64,000 bases of DNA from Streptomyces chromofuscus (GTDB lineage Bacteria > Actinomycetota > Actinomycetes > Streptomycetales > Streptomycetaceae), in the NCBI RefSeq assembly GCF_015160875.1, contig NZ_CP063374.1, positions 2,666,001 through 2,730,000 of the forward strand, in the 5' to 3' direction. The notes under the pieces are model-generated. The model saw only the letters and a list, made by a program, of their open reading frames with translations. It was not told the DNA's origin and did no database searches. Positions 27,079 through 38,019 of this stretch are shown piece by piece (positions within the stretch are counted from its first letter, which is position 1; every line of letters begins with the position of its first letter). The position numbers and the translations under genes were made by a program.

Positions 27079-27143
27079 TTGACCGCCCCCACGGCCGCTC
27101 CTATCGTCGCGCTGACCGCAGGACGTAGGACGTCGTATCTCCT
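27079..27143 (+). promoter_or_regulatory. Promoter and quasi-palindromic operator of the ABC/aldolase operon
   Basis: TTGACC (27079-27084), 17 bases, TATCGT (27102-27107) is a good SigA-type promoter. Just downstream, 27120-27143 is a 24-base quasi-palindrome centred on GACGTC, with nine of twelve base pairs symmetrical (AGGA..TA..GACGTC..TA..TCCT). It would cover about +6 to +29 and could block transcription when bound. Confidence 0.55.
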
Positions 27144-27170
27144 CATCATCCGACTGCTTTCGGAGGACCC

Positions 27171-28802
27171 GTGCGCGACGTGACCCACGACGTGCCGGCG
27201 CCGCACCGCCGGTCGTTCCTGAAGTACTCCGGCGCGCTGGGCGCGGCCGGCGCCGTCCCGGCGTCGCTGACGGCCTGCCTGGCGGGTCCGGAGTCCACGA
27301 TCGACACCGGCGACGGGGGCCGGGGCGCGCACCGGACGCTGACGGCGGTCATCGGCTACGGGAACGACGGGACCTGGGACCCGACGCAGACCGCCTCGGC
27401 GTTCTGCATGGCCGCCAACAACCACATCTACGAGGGCTTGCTCGACACCGACCCGATCTCCCGGGAGCCCTACCCCGCGCTGGCGACCAGGGTGCCCGCG
27501 GACCGCGCCGGCACCTCCTGGACGTTCACCCTGCGCCCGGGCGCCACCTTCCACGACGGCAGGCCGGTCACCGCCGACGACGTGCTCTTCGTCTTCGACC
27601 GGATCCTCGACCCCGGCACCCAGACCCTGGCCAAGGGGTTCTTCGAGCCCTGGCTGAAGGACGTGCGCAAGGTCGCCGAGCGGACCGTCGAACTCGTGCT
27701 GAGGTTCCCCTTCCCGGAGGGGCTCTCCCGGCTCACCCTGGCGAAGATCATGCCCCAGCACGTGTTCTCCCGGCCGGGCGCCTGGAACGACGCGATCAAG
27801 GGCCTGGCGGTGGGCTCGGGCCCGTACCGGCAGACCGCACACCACCCGAAGTCCAACACCACCTTCGAGGCGTACGCCGGCTACAACGGCCCGCGCCCGC
27901 CCGCCTTCGAGAAGATGAACTGGCTGTCCGTCGTGGACGCCGCGCCGCGCGTCGCCAGGATCTCCGGCGGCAACGCGGGCGCGCAGATCGCGGACAACAT
28001 CCCGTACGCCAACATCGGCCGGCTGGAGAGCGGCGGGCTGACGGTGGCCGGCGGCGCCGGGATGAACAACCTGTTCCTGATGTTCAACACTCGCCGCAAG
28101 CCGTTCGACGACGTGCGGGTGCGGCAGGCGCTGCACTACGCCATCGACACCGGCAAGCTCGTCGAGGTCGCCCTCAAGGGCCACGGCAAGCCGTCGTCGT
28201 CGTTCCTCGACGAGGCCAATCCGGCGTACCGGCGGGCGAGGACCGTCTACGACCACGACCCGGACCGGGCGAGGGCGCTGCTGAAGGAGGCCGGGGTCGG
28301 CGGGCTGCGGATCGACATCCTCGCCGTGAACGTCAGCTGGATCGTCGACTGCCTGCCGACCATCAAGTCCTCCTGGGACGCGATCGGCGTGCGCACGACG
28401 CTGTCGCCCCAGGAGACCACGGCCGTCTTCACCAAGATGGACCAGAGGCAGGACTACCAGGTGGTGGCCGCGGCCTCGAACCCCAACCAGTTCGGCCTCG
28501 ACGCCGACCTGATCCTGCGGTACAACTACGGCCCGGACAACCTCTGGATGCGCTACGCCCGCTGGGCCGACGACCCGGTCGCCAGACAGCTGTTCGCCGA
28601 CATGGACCGGGCCACCCGGGAGCCGGACCCGGTCCGCAAGAAGGCGATGATCCAGGACTGCGTCGACGTCGTCGCCGAACAGGCCGTGCTCTACCCGGTC
28701 GTGCACAACGAGCTGATGACCGCCTGGGACCCGAGGGAGCTCGCCGGGATGAGGGCCCAGCCGTATCCCGGCATCAACGTCCTCCGAGCCAGGTGGGCCT
28801 AG
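27171..28802 (+). CDS. ABC transporter substrate-binding lipoprotein, family 5
   Basis: A 543-residue periplasmic-type binding protein for peptides or related solutes. The N-terminus holds a twin-arginine motif (RRSFLKYSG) and a lipobox (LTAC near residue 34), so it is exported folded and lipid-anchored. RPGATFHDGRPVTADDVLFVFDRI and FDDVRVRQALHYAIDTGKLVEVAL are family-5 signatures. GTG 27171 has GGAGGA upstream. It leads an operon of permease, permease-ATPase fusion, ATPase and a DapA-family aldolase; with the sialidase at the end of the cluster, an acyl-sugar such as sialic acid is a possible ligand. Confidence 0.88.
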   Translation: MRDVTHDVPAPHRRSFLKYSGALGAAGAVPASLTACLAGPESTIDTGDGGRGAHRTLTAVIGYGNDGTWDPTQTASAFCMAANNHIYEGLLDTDPISREPYPALATRVPADRAGTSWTFTLRPGATFHDGRPVTADDVLFVFDRILDPGTQTLAKGFFEPWLKDVRKVAERTVELVLRFPFPEGLSRLTLAKIMPQHVFSRPGAWNDAIKGLAVGSGPYRQTAHHPKSNTTFEAYAGYNGPRPPAFEKMNWLSVVDAAPRVARISGGNAGAQIADNIPYANIGRLESGGLTVAGGAGMNNLFLMFNTRRKPFDDVRVRQALHYAIDTGKLVEVALKGHGKPSSSFLDEANPAYRRARTVYDHDPDRARALLKEAGVGGLRIDILAVNVSWIVDCLPTIKSSWDAIGVRTTLSPQETTAVFTKMDQRQDYQVVAAASNPNQFGLDADLILRYNYGPDNLWMRYARWADDPVARQLFADMDRATREPDPVRKKAMIQDCVDVVAEQAVLYPVVHNELMTAWDPRELAGMRAQPYPGINVLRARWA

Positions 28803-28805
28803 CCG

Positions 28806-29765
28806 GTGGTCGCCGTCGCCAGGATCCTGGCCCGCCGTGTGCTGCTCCTCGTGCCGCTGATGCTCGGCATCGTGCTGTTCGTGTTCCTGGTCATGCGCTT
28901 CTCCGACGTCGACCCGGCGTCCGCGTTCTTCCAGGGCGCCAACCCGACGCCCCGGCAGCTGCACGACTTCCGCGAGGAGCACGGCCTGCTCGACCCGCTG
29001 CCGGTGCGCTACGTCGCCTTCGTCGGCGATCTGCTCCACGGCGACCTGGGCACCAGCGCGCTCACCCGGGGCGAGGTGGTCGACCAGGTGATGACCGCGC
29101 TGCCGCTCACCGTGCAGCTCACCTTCCTGGGCCTGGGCATCGCGGTGGTGCTGTCGCTGGCCGGCGGCGTGACCGCCGCGATCCACCGGGACCGCCTGCC
29201 CGACCAGATCATCCGCGTGGTGTCCCTGACCGGCGTGGCCGCGCCCGGCTTCTGGCTGGCGCTGCTGATGATCCAGTACCTGGCCGTCGACCTGGGCTGG
29301 TTCCCCACCGGCGGCTACATCAACCCCAGGGACTCCGTCACCGGCTGGCTGTGGACCATGGCCCTGCCCGCCCTCGCCCTGTCCCTGCCGGTCGCCGCGC
29401 AGCTCACCCGCATCGTGCGCACGGCCGTCGTCGAGGAGCTGGACAAGGACTACGTCCGCACCGCGATCGGCAGCGGGCTGCCGCCGACGGTGGTGGTCGG
29501 CCGGAACGTGCTGCGCAACGCGCTGATCAACCCGCTGACCGTGCTCGGGCTGCGCGTGGGTTACCTGCTCGGCGGCGCGGTCGTCATCGAGACGATCTTC
29601 TCGCTGCCCGGCATGGGCAAGCTGATGATCGACGCCGTGAAGAACGGCGACCCGGCCGTCGTCCAGGGCGTCGTGCTGACCACCGCGATCGGGTTCGTGG
29701 TCGTCAACCTCGTCATCGACATCCTCTACCTGCTGGTCAACCCGCGACTGAGGGACGCCGCCTGA
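28806..29765 (+). CDS. Oligopeptide-type ABC transporter permease, DppB-like
   Basis: A 319-residue membrane protein with about six helices. The family start RRVLLLVPLMLGIVLFVFLVMRF and the EAA loop near residue 200 (DYVRTAIGSGLPPTVVVGRNVLRNALIN) are present, with GMGKLMIDAVKNGDPAVVQGVVL near the end. GTG 28806 begins three bases after the SBP stop. It pairs with the permease domain of the next gene. Confidence 0.92.
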   Translation: MVAVARILARRVLLLVPLMLGIVLFVFLVMRFSDVDPASAFFQGANPTPRQLHDFREEHGLLDPLPVRYVAFVGDLLHGDLGTSALTRGEVVDQVMTALPLTVQLTFLGLGIAVVLSLAGGVTAAIHRDRLPDQIIRVVSLTGVAAPGFWLALLMIQYLAVDLGWFPTGGYINPRDSVTGWLWTMALPALALSLPVAAQLTRIVRTAVVEELDKDYVRTAIGSGLPPTVVVGRNVLRNALINPLTVLGLRVGYLLGGAVVIETIFSLPGMGKLMIDAVKNGDPAVVQGVVLTTAIGFVVVNLVIDILYLLVNPRLRDAA

Positions 29766-31741
29766 TGTTCTCGCGCAAGCGCCTCACCGAGGCCCTGAGC
29801 CGCCCCGGCGTCCGGCTGCGCGGCCTGCGGCGGCTGCCGCCGCTGTCGAAGGTCGCCCTCTGCTTCCTGGCCCTGGTGGCGCTGGTCGCGGTGTTCGCGC
29901 CGCTGCTCGCGCCGTACGACCCGCTGGAGCAGCTGCCGCCCGTCGACGGCACCGGCCATCCGTCCGCCGGGCACTGGATGGGCCAGGACAGCCTCGGCCG
30001 GGACATCCTCAGCCGGCTGATGTACGGCGCCCGCTGGTCCCTCGCCATCGGCCTCGGCGCCACCGCGCTCGCGCTGCTGGCGGGCTCGCTGATCGGCGCG
30101 GTCGCGGCGACCTCCCGCAAGGCGGTGGACGAGACGCTGATGCGCTGCCTGGACGTGGTGATGGCGTTCCCGGGGATCGCGCTGGCCGCCGTCCTGGTCG
30201 CCGTGTTCGGCGGCGGGATCACGGTGCTGATCTGCGCGATCGCGTTCCTGTTCACACCGCCGGTCGCCCGTGTCGTGCGGGCGAACATCCTCGACCAGTA
30301 CGGCGAGGACTACGTGACGGCCGAACGGGTCATCGGCGCCCGCACCCCGCACATCGTCGTCCGGCACGTGGCGATCAACTGCCTGGCGCCCGTGCTGGTG
30401 TTCTGCACGGTGCAGGTCGCCGAGGCCGTCGTCTTCGAGGCGTCGCTGTCCTTCATCGGCGCGGGCGTACGTCCGCCGGACCCCTCGTGGGGCAGTGTCA
30501 TCGCGGACGGCAAGAACATGGTGCTGACCGGCGGCTGGTGGGCGACCGTGTTCCCCGGGCTGCTGATGCTGGTGACCGTGCTGTCGCTGAACATCCTGTC
30601 GGAGGGCGTGTCGGACGCGTGGGCCGCTCCGGCCCCCCGCGAGGTCGAGGCCCCCCAAGACCGCCTGGAGGCCCCCGCGCCCGGCAGCGGCGAGGTCACC
30701 CCGCTTCCCGGCCTGGCCCGGGCCGCCCTGCGCCTGCGCTCCCGCGCCCGCCCGCTGCCCGGCGGGCAGCCGGTGCTCGCCGTGGAGAACCTCGCCATCG
30801 GCTTCCCCAGCCGGCACCGCGGCGTGGACATCGTCGACGGCATCAGCTTCGCGGTGCGCCCCGGTGAAGTGCTCGGCCTGGTGGGCGAGTCGGGCTGCGG
30901 CAAGTCGCTGACCTCGCTCACCGTCATGGGCCTGCAGCCGAAGGGCGCCCGGGTGCGCGGTCGGGTCCGCTTCCAGGGGCGGGACCTGCTCGCCGAGCCG
31001 GCGCGGGCCCGCCGCAAGCTGCTCGGCCACGAGATGGCGATGATCTACCAGGACGCGCTGTCCTCCCTGAACCCGGCGATGACCATCCGCGCCCAGCTCA
31101 AGCAGGTCGTCCGGCGCGGAGGCCGCCGCAGTCCCGCCGAACTGCTCTCCCTGGTCGGCCTCGATCCCGACCGCACCCTGCGCAGCTACCCGCACGAACT
31201 CTCCGGCGGCCAGCGCCAGCGCGTCCTGATCGCCATGGCCCTCTCCCGCGACCCGAGGCTGATCGTCGCCGACGAGCCGACCACCGCGCTCGACGTGACC
31301 GTGCAGGCGCAGATCATGGAACTGCTGCTCGGGCTGCGCGAGGAACTGGGCTTCGCGCTGATCCTGGTCTCGCACGACCTGGCGCTGGTCGCGGCCGTCA
31401 CCGACCGCGTGGTGGTGATGTACGGCGGGCAGATCGTGGAGACGGGCGTGACCGCCGACCTGGTCGAGGCGCCGGCCCACCACTACACGCGCGGACTGCT
31501 CGGCAGCGTGCTGTCCCTGGAGGGTGCGGCCGAGCGGATGACGCAGATCAAGGGCGTCGTACCGTCCCCGGCCGACTTCCCGGCGGGCTGCCGGTTCGCG
31601 GACCGCTGCCCGATGGCGAGCGAGGTCTGCCGGACCACGGCCCCCGGCCTGCTGGGCACACCGGAGCACTCGGCGGCCTGCCACCATCCGGCGGTCCTGC
31701 TGGTCAACAGCGGCGAGGCGGAGAGCGAGGTCGTCACATGA
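29765..31741 (+). CDS. Fused ABC permease (DppC-like) and ATP-binding protein (DppD-like)
   Basis: A 658-residue fusion. Residues 1-285 are a DppC-like permease ([24 protein letters not shown] loop [40 protein letters not shown]). A Pro/Glu/Ala-rich linker of about 40 residues follows, then an ABC ATPase with Walker A GESGCGKS, signature LSGGQRQR, Walker B LIVADEP and the C-terminal oligopeptide-transporter cysteine cluster ([14 protein letters not shown]). The start overlaps the previous stop (TGATG) and the end overlaps the second ATPase (ATGA). I see no internal stop or start that would separate the halves. Confidence 0.9.
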   Translation: MFSRKRLTEALSRPGVRLRGLRRLPPLSKVALCFLALVALVAVFAPLLAPYDPLEQLPPVDGTGHPSAGHWMGQDSLGRDILSRLMYGARWSLAIGLGATALALLAGSLIGAVAATSRKAVDETLMRCLDVVMAFPGIALAAVLVAVFGGGITVLICAIAFLFTPPVARVVRANILDQYGEDYVTAERVIGARTPHIVVRHVAINCLAPVLVFCTVQVAEAVVFEASLSFIGAGVRPPDPSWGSVIADGKNMVLTGGWWATVFPGLLMLVTVLSLNILSEGVSDAWAAPAPREVEAPQDRLEAPAPGSGEVTPLPGLARAALRLRSRARPLPGGQPVLAVENLAIGFPSRHRGVDIVDGISFAVRPGEVLGLVGESGCGKSLTSLTVMGLQPKGARVRGRVRFQGRDLLAEPARARRKLLGHEMAMIYQDALSSLNPAMTIRAQLKQVVRRGGRRSPAELLSLVGLDPDRTLRSYPHELSGGQRQRVLIAMALSRDPRLIVADEPTTALDVTVQAQIMELLLGLREELGFALILVSHDLALVAAVTDRVVVMYGGQIVETGVTADLVEAPAHHYTRGLLGSVLSLEGAAERMTQIKGVVPSPADFPAGCRFADRCPMASEVCRTTAPGLLGTPEHSAACHHPAVLLVNSGEAESEVVT

Positions 31742-32760
31742 GCGCACTGGTGGAACTCGCCGACGTGCACGTCGTGCACAAGGCCCGCAGCGGCGGGGTG
31801 TTCACCCGGGACAAGGTGTACGCGCTGACCGGCGCCGACCTCACGATCGCGCCCGGCGAGACGGTCGGGGTGGTCGGCGAGTCCGGCTGCGGCAAGTCGA
31901 CGCTGGCGAAGGTGCTGGTGGGCGTGCAGCCGCCGACGTCCGGGACGGTGTCCTTCCGGGGCCGGGACCTGTGGGCCATGCCGCCCGCAGAACGCCGCAG
32001 GGCCGTCGGCAGCCACACCGGCATGATCTTCCAGGACCCGTCGACCGCCCTGAACCGGCGTCTGACGGTACGACAGATCGTGCGCGACCCGCTGGACGTG
32101 CACGGGCGCGGCACGCCGGCCCGGCGGGAGGAGCGGGTGCGGGAGCTGATGGCGCTCGTCGGACTGCCGGGGGCGCTCGCCGACGGGCTGCCCGGCCAGC
32201 TCTCCGGCGGGCAGCGGCAGCGCGTCGCCATCGCCCGCGCGCTCGCCCTCGACCCCGACCTGGTGGTGGCCGACGAGCCGACCAGCGCGCTGGACGTGTC
32301 GGTGCGGGCCCAGATCCTCAACCTGCTGCTCGACCTGAAGGAGCGGCTGGGGCTGGCGCTGGTGTTCGTGTCGCACGACATCCAGACGGTGCGGCGGATG
32401 AGCGACCGGGTGATCACCATGTACCTCGGCCGGATCGTGGAGGTGAGCCCGGCCGACCGGGTGACCGACCGGGCCCGGCACCCGTACACCCGCGCCCTGT
32501 TCTCCGCGACCCCCGGCCTGCTCGACCCCGTCGACCCGATCCCGCTGGCCGGTCCCGTCCCGTCGGCGACCCGGCCGCCGAGCGGCTGCCCGTTCCGCAC
32601 CCGCTGCTGGAAGGCCGACGCGGTGTGCGCCGAGTCGATGCCCGCGTTCTGCGTCGCGTCCACTCCGACGCACCGTTTCCGCTGTCACCATCCGGTGGAA
32701 GAGGAAGAGTCGACCCGTGAACTCGTCGGCCAGGCCCAGGCACCGAAGGAACCCGCATGA
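31738..32760 (+). CDS. Oligopeptide-type ABC transporter ATP-binding protein, DppF-like
   Basis: A 340-residue ATPase: Walker [10 protein letters not shown] (about residue 48), Q loop MIFQDPSTALNRR, signature LSGGQRQR, Walker B VVADEP, H loop FVSHD, and the C-terminal CPFRTRCWKADAVC cluster typical of this subfamily. It starts in the four-base overlap ATGA with the fusion gene and ends in another with the aldolase, so all are in one transcript. Together with the fused ATPase it forms the heterodimeric motor. Confidence 0.92.
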   Translation: MSALVELADVHVVHKARSGGVFTRDKVYALTGADLTIAPGETVGVVGESGCGKSTLAKVLVGVQPPTSGTVSFRGRDLWAMPPAERRRAVGSHTGMIFQDPSTALNRRLTVRQIVRDPLDVHGRGTPARREERVRELMALVGLPGALADGLPGQLSGGQRQRVAIARALALDPDLVVADEPTSALDVSVRAQILNLLLDLKERLGLALVFVSHDIQTVRRMSDRVITMYLGRIVEVSPADRVTDRARHPYTRALFSATPGLLDPVDPIPLAGPVPSATRPPSGCPFRTRCWKADAVCAESMPAFCVASTPTHRFRCHHPVEEEESTRELVGQAQAPKEPA

Positions 32761-33734
32761 ACCTCCCCACCTCCAGTGAGCCGCGGGGGCCCGCCCGTGC
32801 CGGGGGCGCGAAGATCGTGACCGGTGTCGTCCCGCCCGTCTGCACCCCCCTGACGCCGGAGCGCGAGGTGGACGTCCGCTCGCTGCTCAGGCTGGTCGAC
32901 CATCTGGTCTCCGCGGGCGTGCACGGGCTGTTCGTGCTCGGCTCGACCTCGGAGGCGGCCTACCTCACCGACCGGCAGCGCGCCCTGGTCGTGGAAACCG
33001 TGGCCGGTCACCTCGGCGGGCGGCTCCCGCTGATCGCCGGCGCGATCGACATGACGACCCCACGCGTCCTGGACCACGTCACGGCCGTCACCGCGGCGGG
33101 CGCCGACGCGGTCGTCGTCACCGCGCCCTTCTACACGCGCACCCACCCGGCGGAGATCGCCCGCCACTACCGGCTCGTCGCCGCCGCCTCCCCGGTCCCC
33201 GTGCTGGCCTACGACATCCCGGTCGCCGTCCACACCAAGCTCCCCGCCGACCTGGTCCTGGAGCTGGCCGCCGAGGGGGTGCTGGCCGGGCTGAAGGACT
33301 CCAGCGGGGACCTGGCCGGCTTCCGCCGGGTCGTCACCGGCTTGCACGCCCACCCGGGCGCCTCGGGCTTCAGCGTGCTGACCGGCTCCGAGGTCCTCGT
33401 GGACGCGGCCCTCGCGCTGGGCGCGGACGGGGCGGTGCCCGGCCTGGCCAACGTCGACCCGCACGGCTACGTCCGGCTCCACACGCTGTGCCGGGCGGGT
33501 GACTGGCACCGCGCCCGCGCCGAGCAGGAGCGGCTGTGCGACCTGTTCGGCCTGGTCGGCGTCGGCGCCCCCACCCGGATGGGCGGCAGTTCCTCGGGCC
33601 TGGGCGCGTTCAAGGCGGCGCTGCACCTGCGCGGGGTCATCGACTGCCCGGCGACGGCGGAGCCGCAGGTGCCGCTGTCGCCGGACGAGGTGGAGCAGGT
33701 GGGCAAGTTCCTGGCGGCGGCGGGGCTGCTCTGA
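32757..33734 (+). CDS. DapA/NanA-family aldolase (dihydrodipicolinate synthase / N-acetylneuraminate lyase superfamily)
   Basis: A 325-residue TIM-barrel class I aldolase. GVVPPVCTPLTPEREVD starts the barrel; FVLGSTSEAAYLT corresponds to the carboxylate-binding GxTxE loop; the Tyr of VLAYDIP and the Schiff-base Lys of LAGLKDSSGD are present. It is more distant from true DapA, whose loop reads GTTGE. Location at the end of an uptake operon, seven bases from a convergent sialidase gene, suggests it splits an imported 2-keto acid sugar, such as N-acetylneuraminate, into pyruvate and an aldehyde. That substrate is inference; other 2-keto-3-deoxy acids are possible. Confidence 0.82.
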   Translation: MNLPTSSEPRGPARAGGAKIVTGVVPPVCTPLTPEREVDVRSLLRLVDHLVSAGVHGLFVLGSTSEAAYLTDRQRALVVETVAGHLGGRLPLIAGAIDMTTPRVLDHVTAVTAAGADAVVVTAPFYTRTHPAEIARHYRLVAAASPVPVLAYDIPVAVHTKLPADLVLELAAEGVLAGLKDSSGDLAGFRRVVTGLHAHPGASGFSVLTGSEVLVDAALALGADGAVPGLANVDPHGYVRLHTLCRAGDWHRARAEQERLCDLFGLVGVGAPTRMGGSSSGLGAFKAALHLRGVIDCPATAEPQVPLSPDEVEQVGKFLAAAGLL

Positions 33735-33741
33735 GCCGGCC

Positions 33742-34941
33742 CTAGGAGACCTCGGCCAGCGGGATCAGCCGGAACTCGATCCTCTCGTACGTCCCCGTCA
33801 CCCCGGTCTCGTACAGCACGCCGAGGGTGTCCGTGCCGGCCTGCACCAGGTCGGAGTAGGCCGCCGGCTGCCGGGACAGCGTCAACGCCTTGGTGAAGGT
33901 CGCGCCGGCGTCGGTGCTGCGCCACACCGCCAGGGCCTCGCGGGCGGTGGGGACGGAGGGACCGGAGAAGAACAACGGGGCGCTGTCGGCGCCGGGTTGG
34001 AGAACGCTCGCCTGGACGATGGGCACGTCGCCGAGGGTGGGCTGGACGGCGTAGGGCCGGTCGAGGGTCCGGCCGCCGTCGCCGGAGCGGCTGTCGAGAC
34101 GGTGGCCGGCGCCGGTGCCGTGCTGGTCGCGGGCGGAGAAGTAGAGCGTGCCGTCGGGGAGTTGGGCGGCGCTGCTCTCGTTGGCGTTGGCCAGGCCGTC
34201 GTAGGAGTCGTCGACGAAGCCCAGCCGCCAGGTGGCGCCGCCGTCGTCGCTGTAGAAGGCGTGCGCGCCGTAGTACTTGGGTTCCTGCCCGGTGTCGGGG
34301 GACCCCGCGGGCGGGGCGGCGGAGTGGTTGGCCGGGACCACGAGGCGGCCGGCGTGCGGGCCGTGGGTGAGGGCGACGGCATGGCCGGGGCCGGTGGCGT
34401 ACCAGCGCCAGCCGGTCCGCTTCACCGCCGCCGTGATGTCCCGCGGCGGCGTGAAGCGGATCCCGTCGTCCGTGCTGCGCTGCACGAACACCCGGCGGCT
34501 CTGCTCCGGCGTGACGTCGCCGCGCATGATCTGCGCCTCCGTCACGGCACCGCTGTTGTACGAGGTGAGCAGCACGACGGCGCCGGTGCGCGGGTCGACC
34601 ACGGGTGCCGGGTTGCCGCGGGTGTTCCCCTCGCCCGCGGCCACGACCGTGAGCGGTCCCCAGGTGCAGCCACCGTCGGTGGAGCGGCGCACCACGACGT
34701 CGATGTCGCCGGAGTCGGACGCGCCGCCGCGCCGGCCCTCCGCGAAGGCGAGGACGGCGCCGGTGCCGGTCCTGACGGCAGCCGGGATGCGGTACGTGTC
34801 GTAGCCGCCCGTCCCGGCGGTGTACGGCACGGAGGACGTGCAGCGGGCGGCCGAGGCGGGCAGGGTGACGGTGAACGGGCTGAAGACGAGCGGCACGAGG
34901 AGGGTGGCGGCGGTCAGGAAGGCGCGTCTGGGACGTCTCAT
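33742..34941 (-). CDS. Secreted exo-alpha-sialidase (GH33)
   Basis: A 399-residue protein with a signal peptide (RRPRRAFLTAATLLVPLVF, cleavage near ASA-A). The six-bladed propeller has the arginine-triad start YRIPAAV (RIP motif), then Asp boxes STDGGCTW, STDDGIRF, SDDGGATW and STDAGATF. YSDLV near residue 365 may supply the nucleophilic Tyr and its partner. Such enzymes release terminal sialic acids outside the cell. ATG 34941 follows GAGGGG. It faces the ABC/aldolase operon with a 7-base gap. Confidence 0.85.
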   Translation of the reverse strand: MRRPRRAFLTAATLLVPLVFSPFTVTLPASAARCTSSVPYTAGTGGYDTYRIPAAVRTGTGAVLAFAEGRRGGASDSGDIDVVVRRSTDGGCTWGPLTVVAAGEGNTRGNPAPVVDPRTGAVVLLTSYNSGAVTEAQIMRGDVTPEQSRRVFVQRSTDDGIRFTPPRDITAAVKRTGWRWYATGPGHAVALTHGPHAGRLVVPANHSAAPPAGSPDTGQEPKYYGAHAFYSDDGGATWRLGFVDDSYDGLANANESSAAQLPDGTLYFSARDQHGTGAGHRLDSRSGDGGRTLDRPYAVQPTLGDVPIVQASVLQPGADSAPLFFSGPSVPTAREALAVWRSTDAGATFTKALTLSRQPAAYSDLVQAGTDTLGVLYETGVTGTYERIEFRLIPLAEVS

Positions 34942-35063
34942 CGGGCGGGCCCCTCAGGGTCGGTGACCGGGTGTCAGTCACATCGTCCCTGGCATCCCCG
35001 CCCCCTCCCGCACGCCACGATCACCGATCCCGTCCGGTCCGGCGCCCCTGGGCCGTCGGGGTG

Positions 35064-35759
35064 TCAGGACGGCGTACGGACCGTCGCCAGCAGGCGGGTC
35101 ACCTCGTCCGCCGTGATGGTGAGCGCGGCGCCCACGGTGGCGAGGACCTCCCGTTCGGCGGCGGTGTACGGGCCGTCGGCGAGGGCGATGCGGGCGCCCT
35201 GGAGAAGGATCGACTCGCGGCCGGCCGGGGCGAGGTGCGGGGCGAGCGGGTCGAGGGCCTCGTGCAGCTCTATGGCCAGGCCGGGGCCGCGGGGCGCGCC
35301 GAAGACGCGGCCGGTGTCCGCGGCCAGCGCCTCGACGAGGGCGTCGAGCTGCTCCTCCGTGCAGTCGTCGAAGCCGGCCGCGCGGACCGTGCCGGCGGCC
35401 ACGGTCAGCGAGGTGCGGGTCCGGGTGCCGCCCGCGGCCAGCACCGCGAGGGCGACGGTGTGCACGGCGTCGCGGAGCATCGCGGCGAAGCGGCTGGTGG
35501 TGGGGTGGTCGAGGACGTCGGTGCCGAAGTGCCGGCGGCAGGCCGCGCACTCCACGACGGGCCCGGTGTCGCCGCGCGGCAGCACGGGCAGGCCGAGCAG
35601 GGTGAAGCGGCGGCGCCCGGTCAGCCGCTGGTAGTTGCGGTCGCCCCCGCAGCCGGGGCAGAAGAACTCGCCGTCGCCGACGACCGTCCATGCGGTACGG
35701 GTGCCCAGAACGCGCGAACGCCTGGTGACATGGCCGTTTCGTCCCCGGACTGGCAGCAC
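35064..35759 (-). CDS. TerB-like (tellurite-resistance fold) protein with zinc ribbon
   Basis: A 231-residue protein. An N-terminal ribbon (FFCPGCGGDRNYQ ... VECAACRRHFG, about residues 25-65) is followed by a membrane-free helical TerB domain (LLQGARIALADGPYTAAEREVLATVGAALTI) that in relatives binds calcium through acidic residues. GTG 35759 is preceded by a perfect GGAGGT with five-base spacing. Role in stress response is only a family-level guess. Confidence 0.8.
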   Translation of the reverse strand: MLPVRGRNGHVTRRSRVLGTRTAWTVVGDGEFFCPGCGGDRNYQRLTGRRRFTLLGLPVLPRGDTGPVVECAACRRHFGTDVLDHPTTSRFAAMLRDAVHTVALAVLAAGGTRTRTSLTVAAGTVRAAGFDDCTEEQLDALVEALAADTGRVFGAPRGPGLAIELHEALDPLAPHLAPAGRESILLQGARIALADGPYTAAEREVLATVGAALTITADEVTRLLATVRTPS

Positions 35760-35876
35760 GTCGCACCTCCGTAACCCCACGGCAACATCGCCGCGCTGGC
35801 GTGATGTTAGCCACATCCAGGAGGTGGAGTCAGTACCCCTGACGAGACCTCTCCGTGACCTGGCCGGTAAAGGACG

Positions 35877-35911
35877 GGGTCCCGCCCGCCGGTCAACGGC
35901 GGACGGGACCC
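35877..35911. terminator. Hairpin terminator downstream of leuA
   Basis: Fifteen-base arms (35877-35891 and 35897-35911) with a single mismatch and a 5-base loop, 20 bases past the leuA stop. Confidence 0.75.
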
Positions 35912-35931
35912 GAAACACCCGGTCAGAGGGG

Positions 35932-37799
<1,868 letters not shown>

Positions 37800-37981
37800 G
37801 ATGCACAGCATGCTAGCCGAGCCGTCCCGAAACGCGCGGTCCTGTATCAGTATGCGGGACCGCTCGCCGGCAGGGGGCGCGGGAACCGCGCGGGCGACCC
37901 CCGCAACCCCGCTCCTGTTAACACAGCGCGACCGTCGACGCTTCCCGCATCCCCACATTTCACCTATCACGGTTGCGGATA

Positions 37982-38019
37982 GTGACATTCTGCTCACCGG
38001 GTGCCATGGTGCGGGCATG
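37982..38019 (+). promoter_or_regulatory. Promoter of the M4 protease, probably leaderless
   Basis: GTGACA (37982-37987), 17 bases, CATGGT (38005-38010), six bases, ATG 38017. No ribosome-binding site precedes the ATG. Confidence 0.5.

Noticed and set aside
26600..27082. Open frames on both strands upstream of the ABC operon
   Set aside because: Products are Arg/Pro/Gly/Ser-rich without any family pattern, and several frames are open at once, as expected from high GC.
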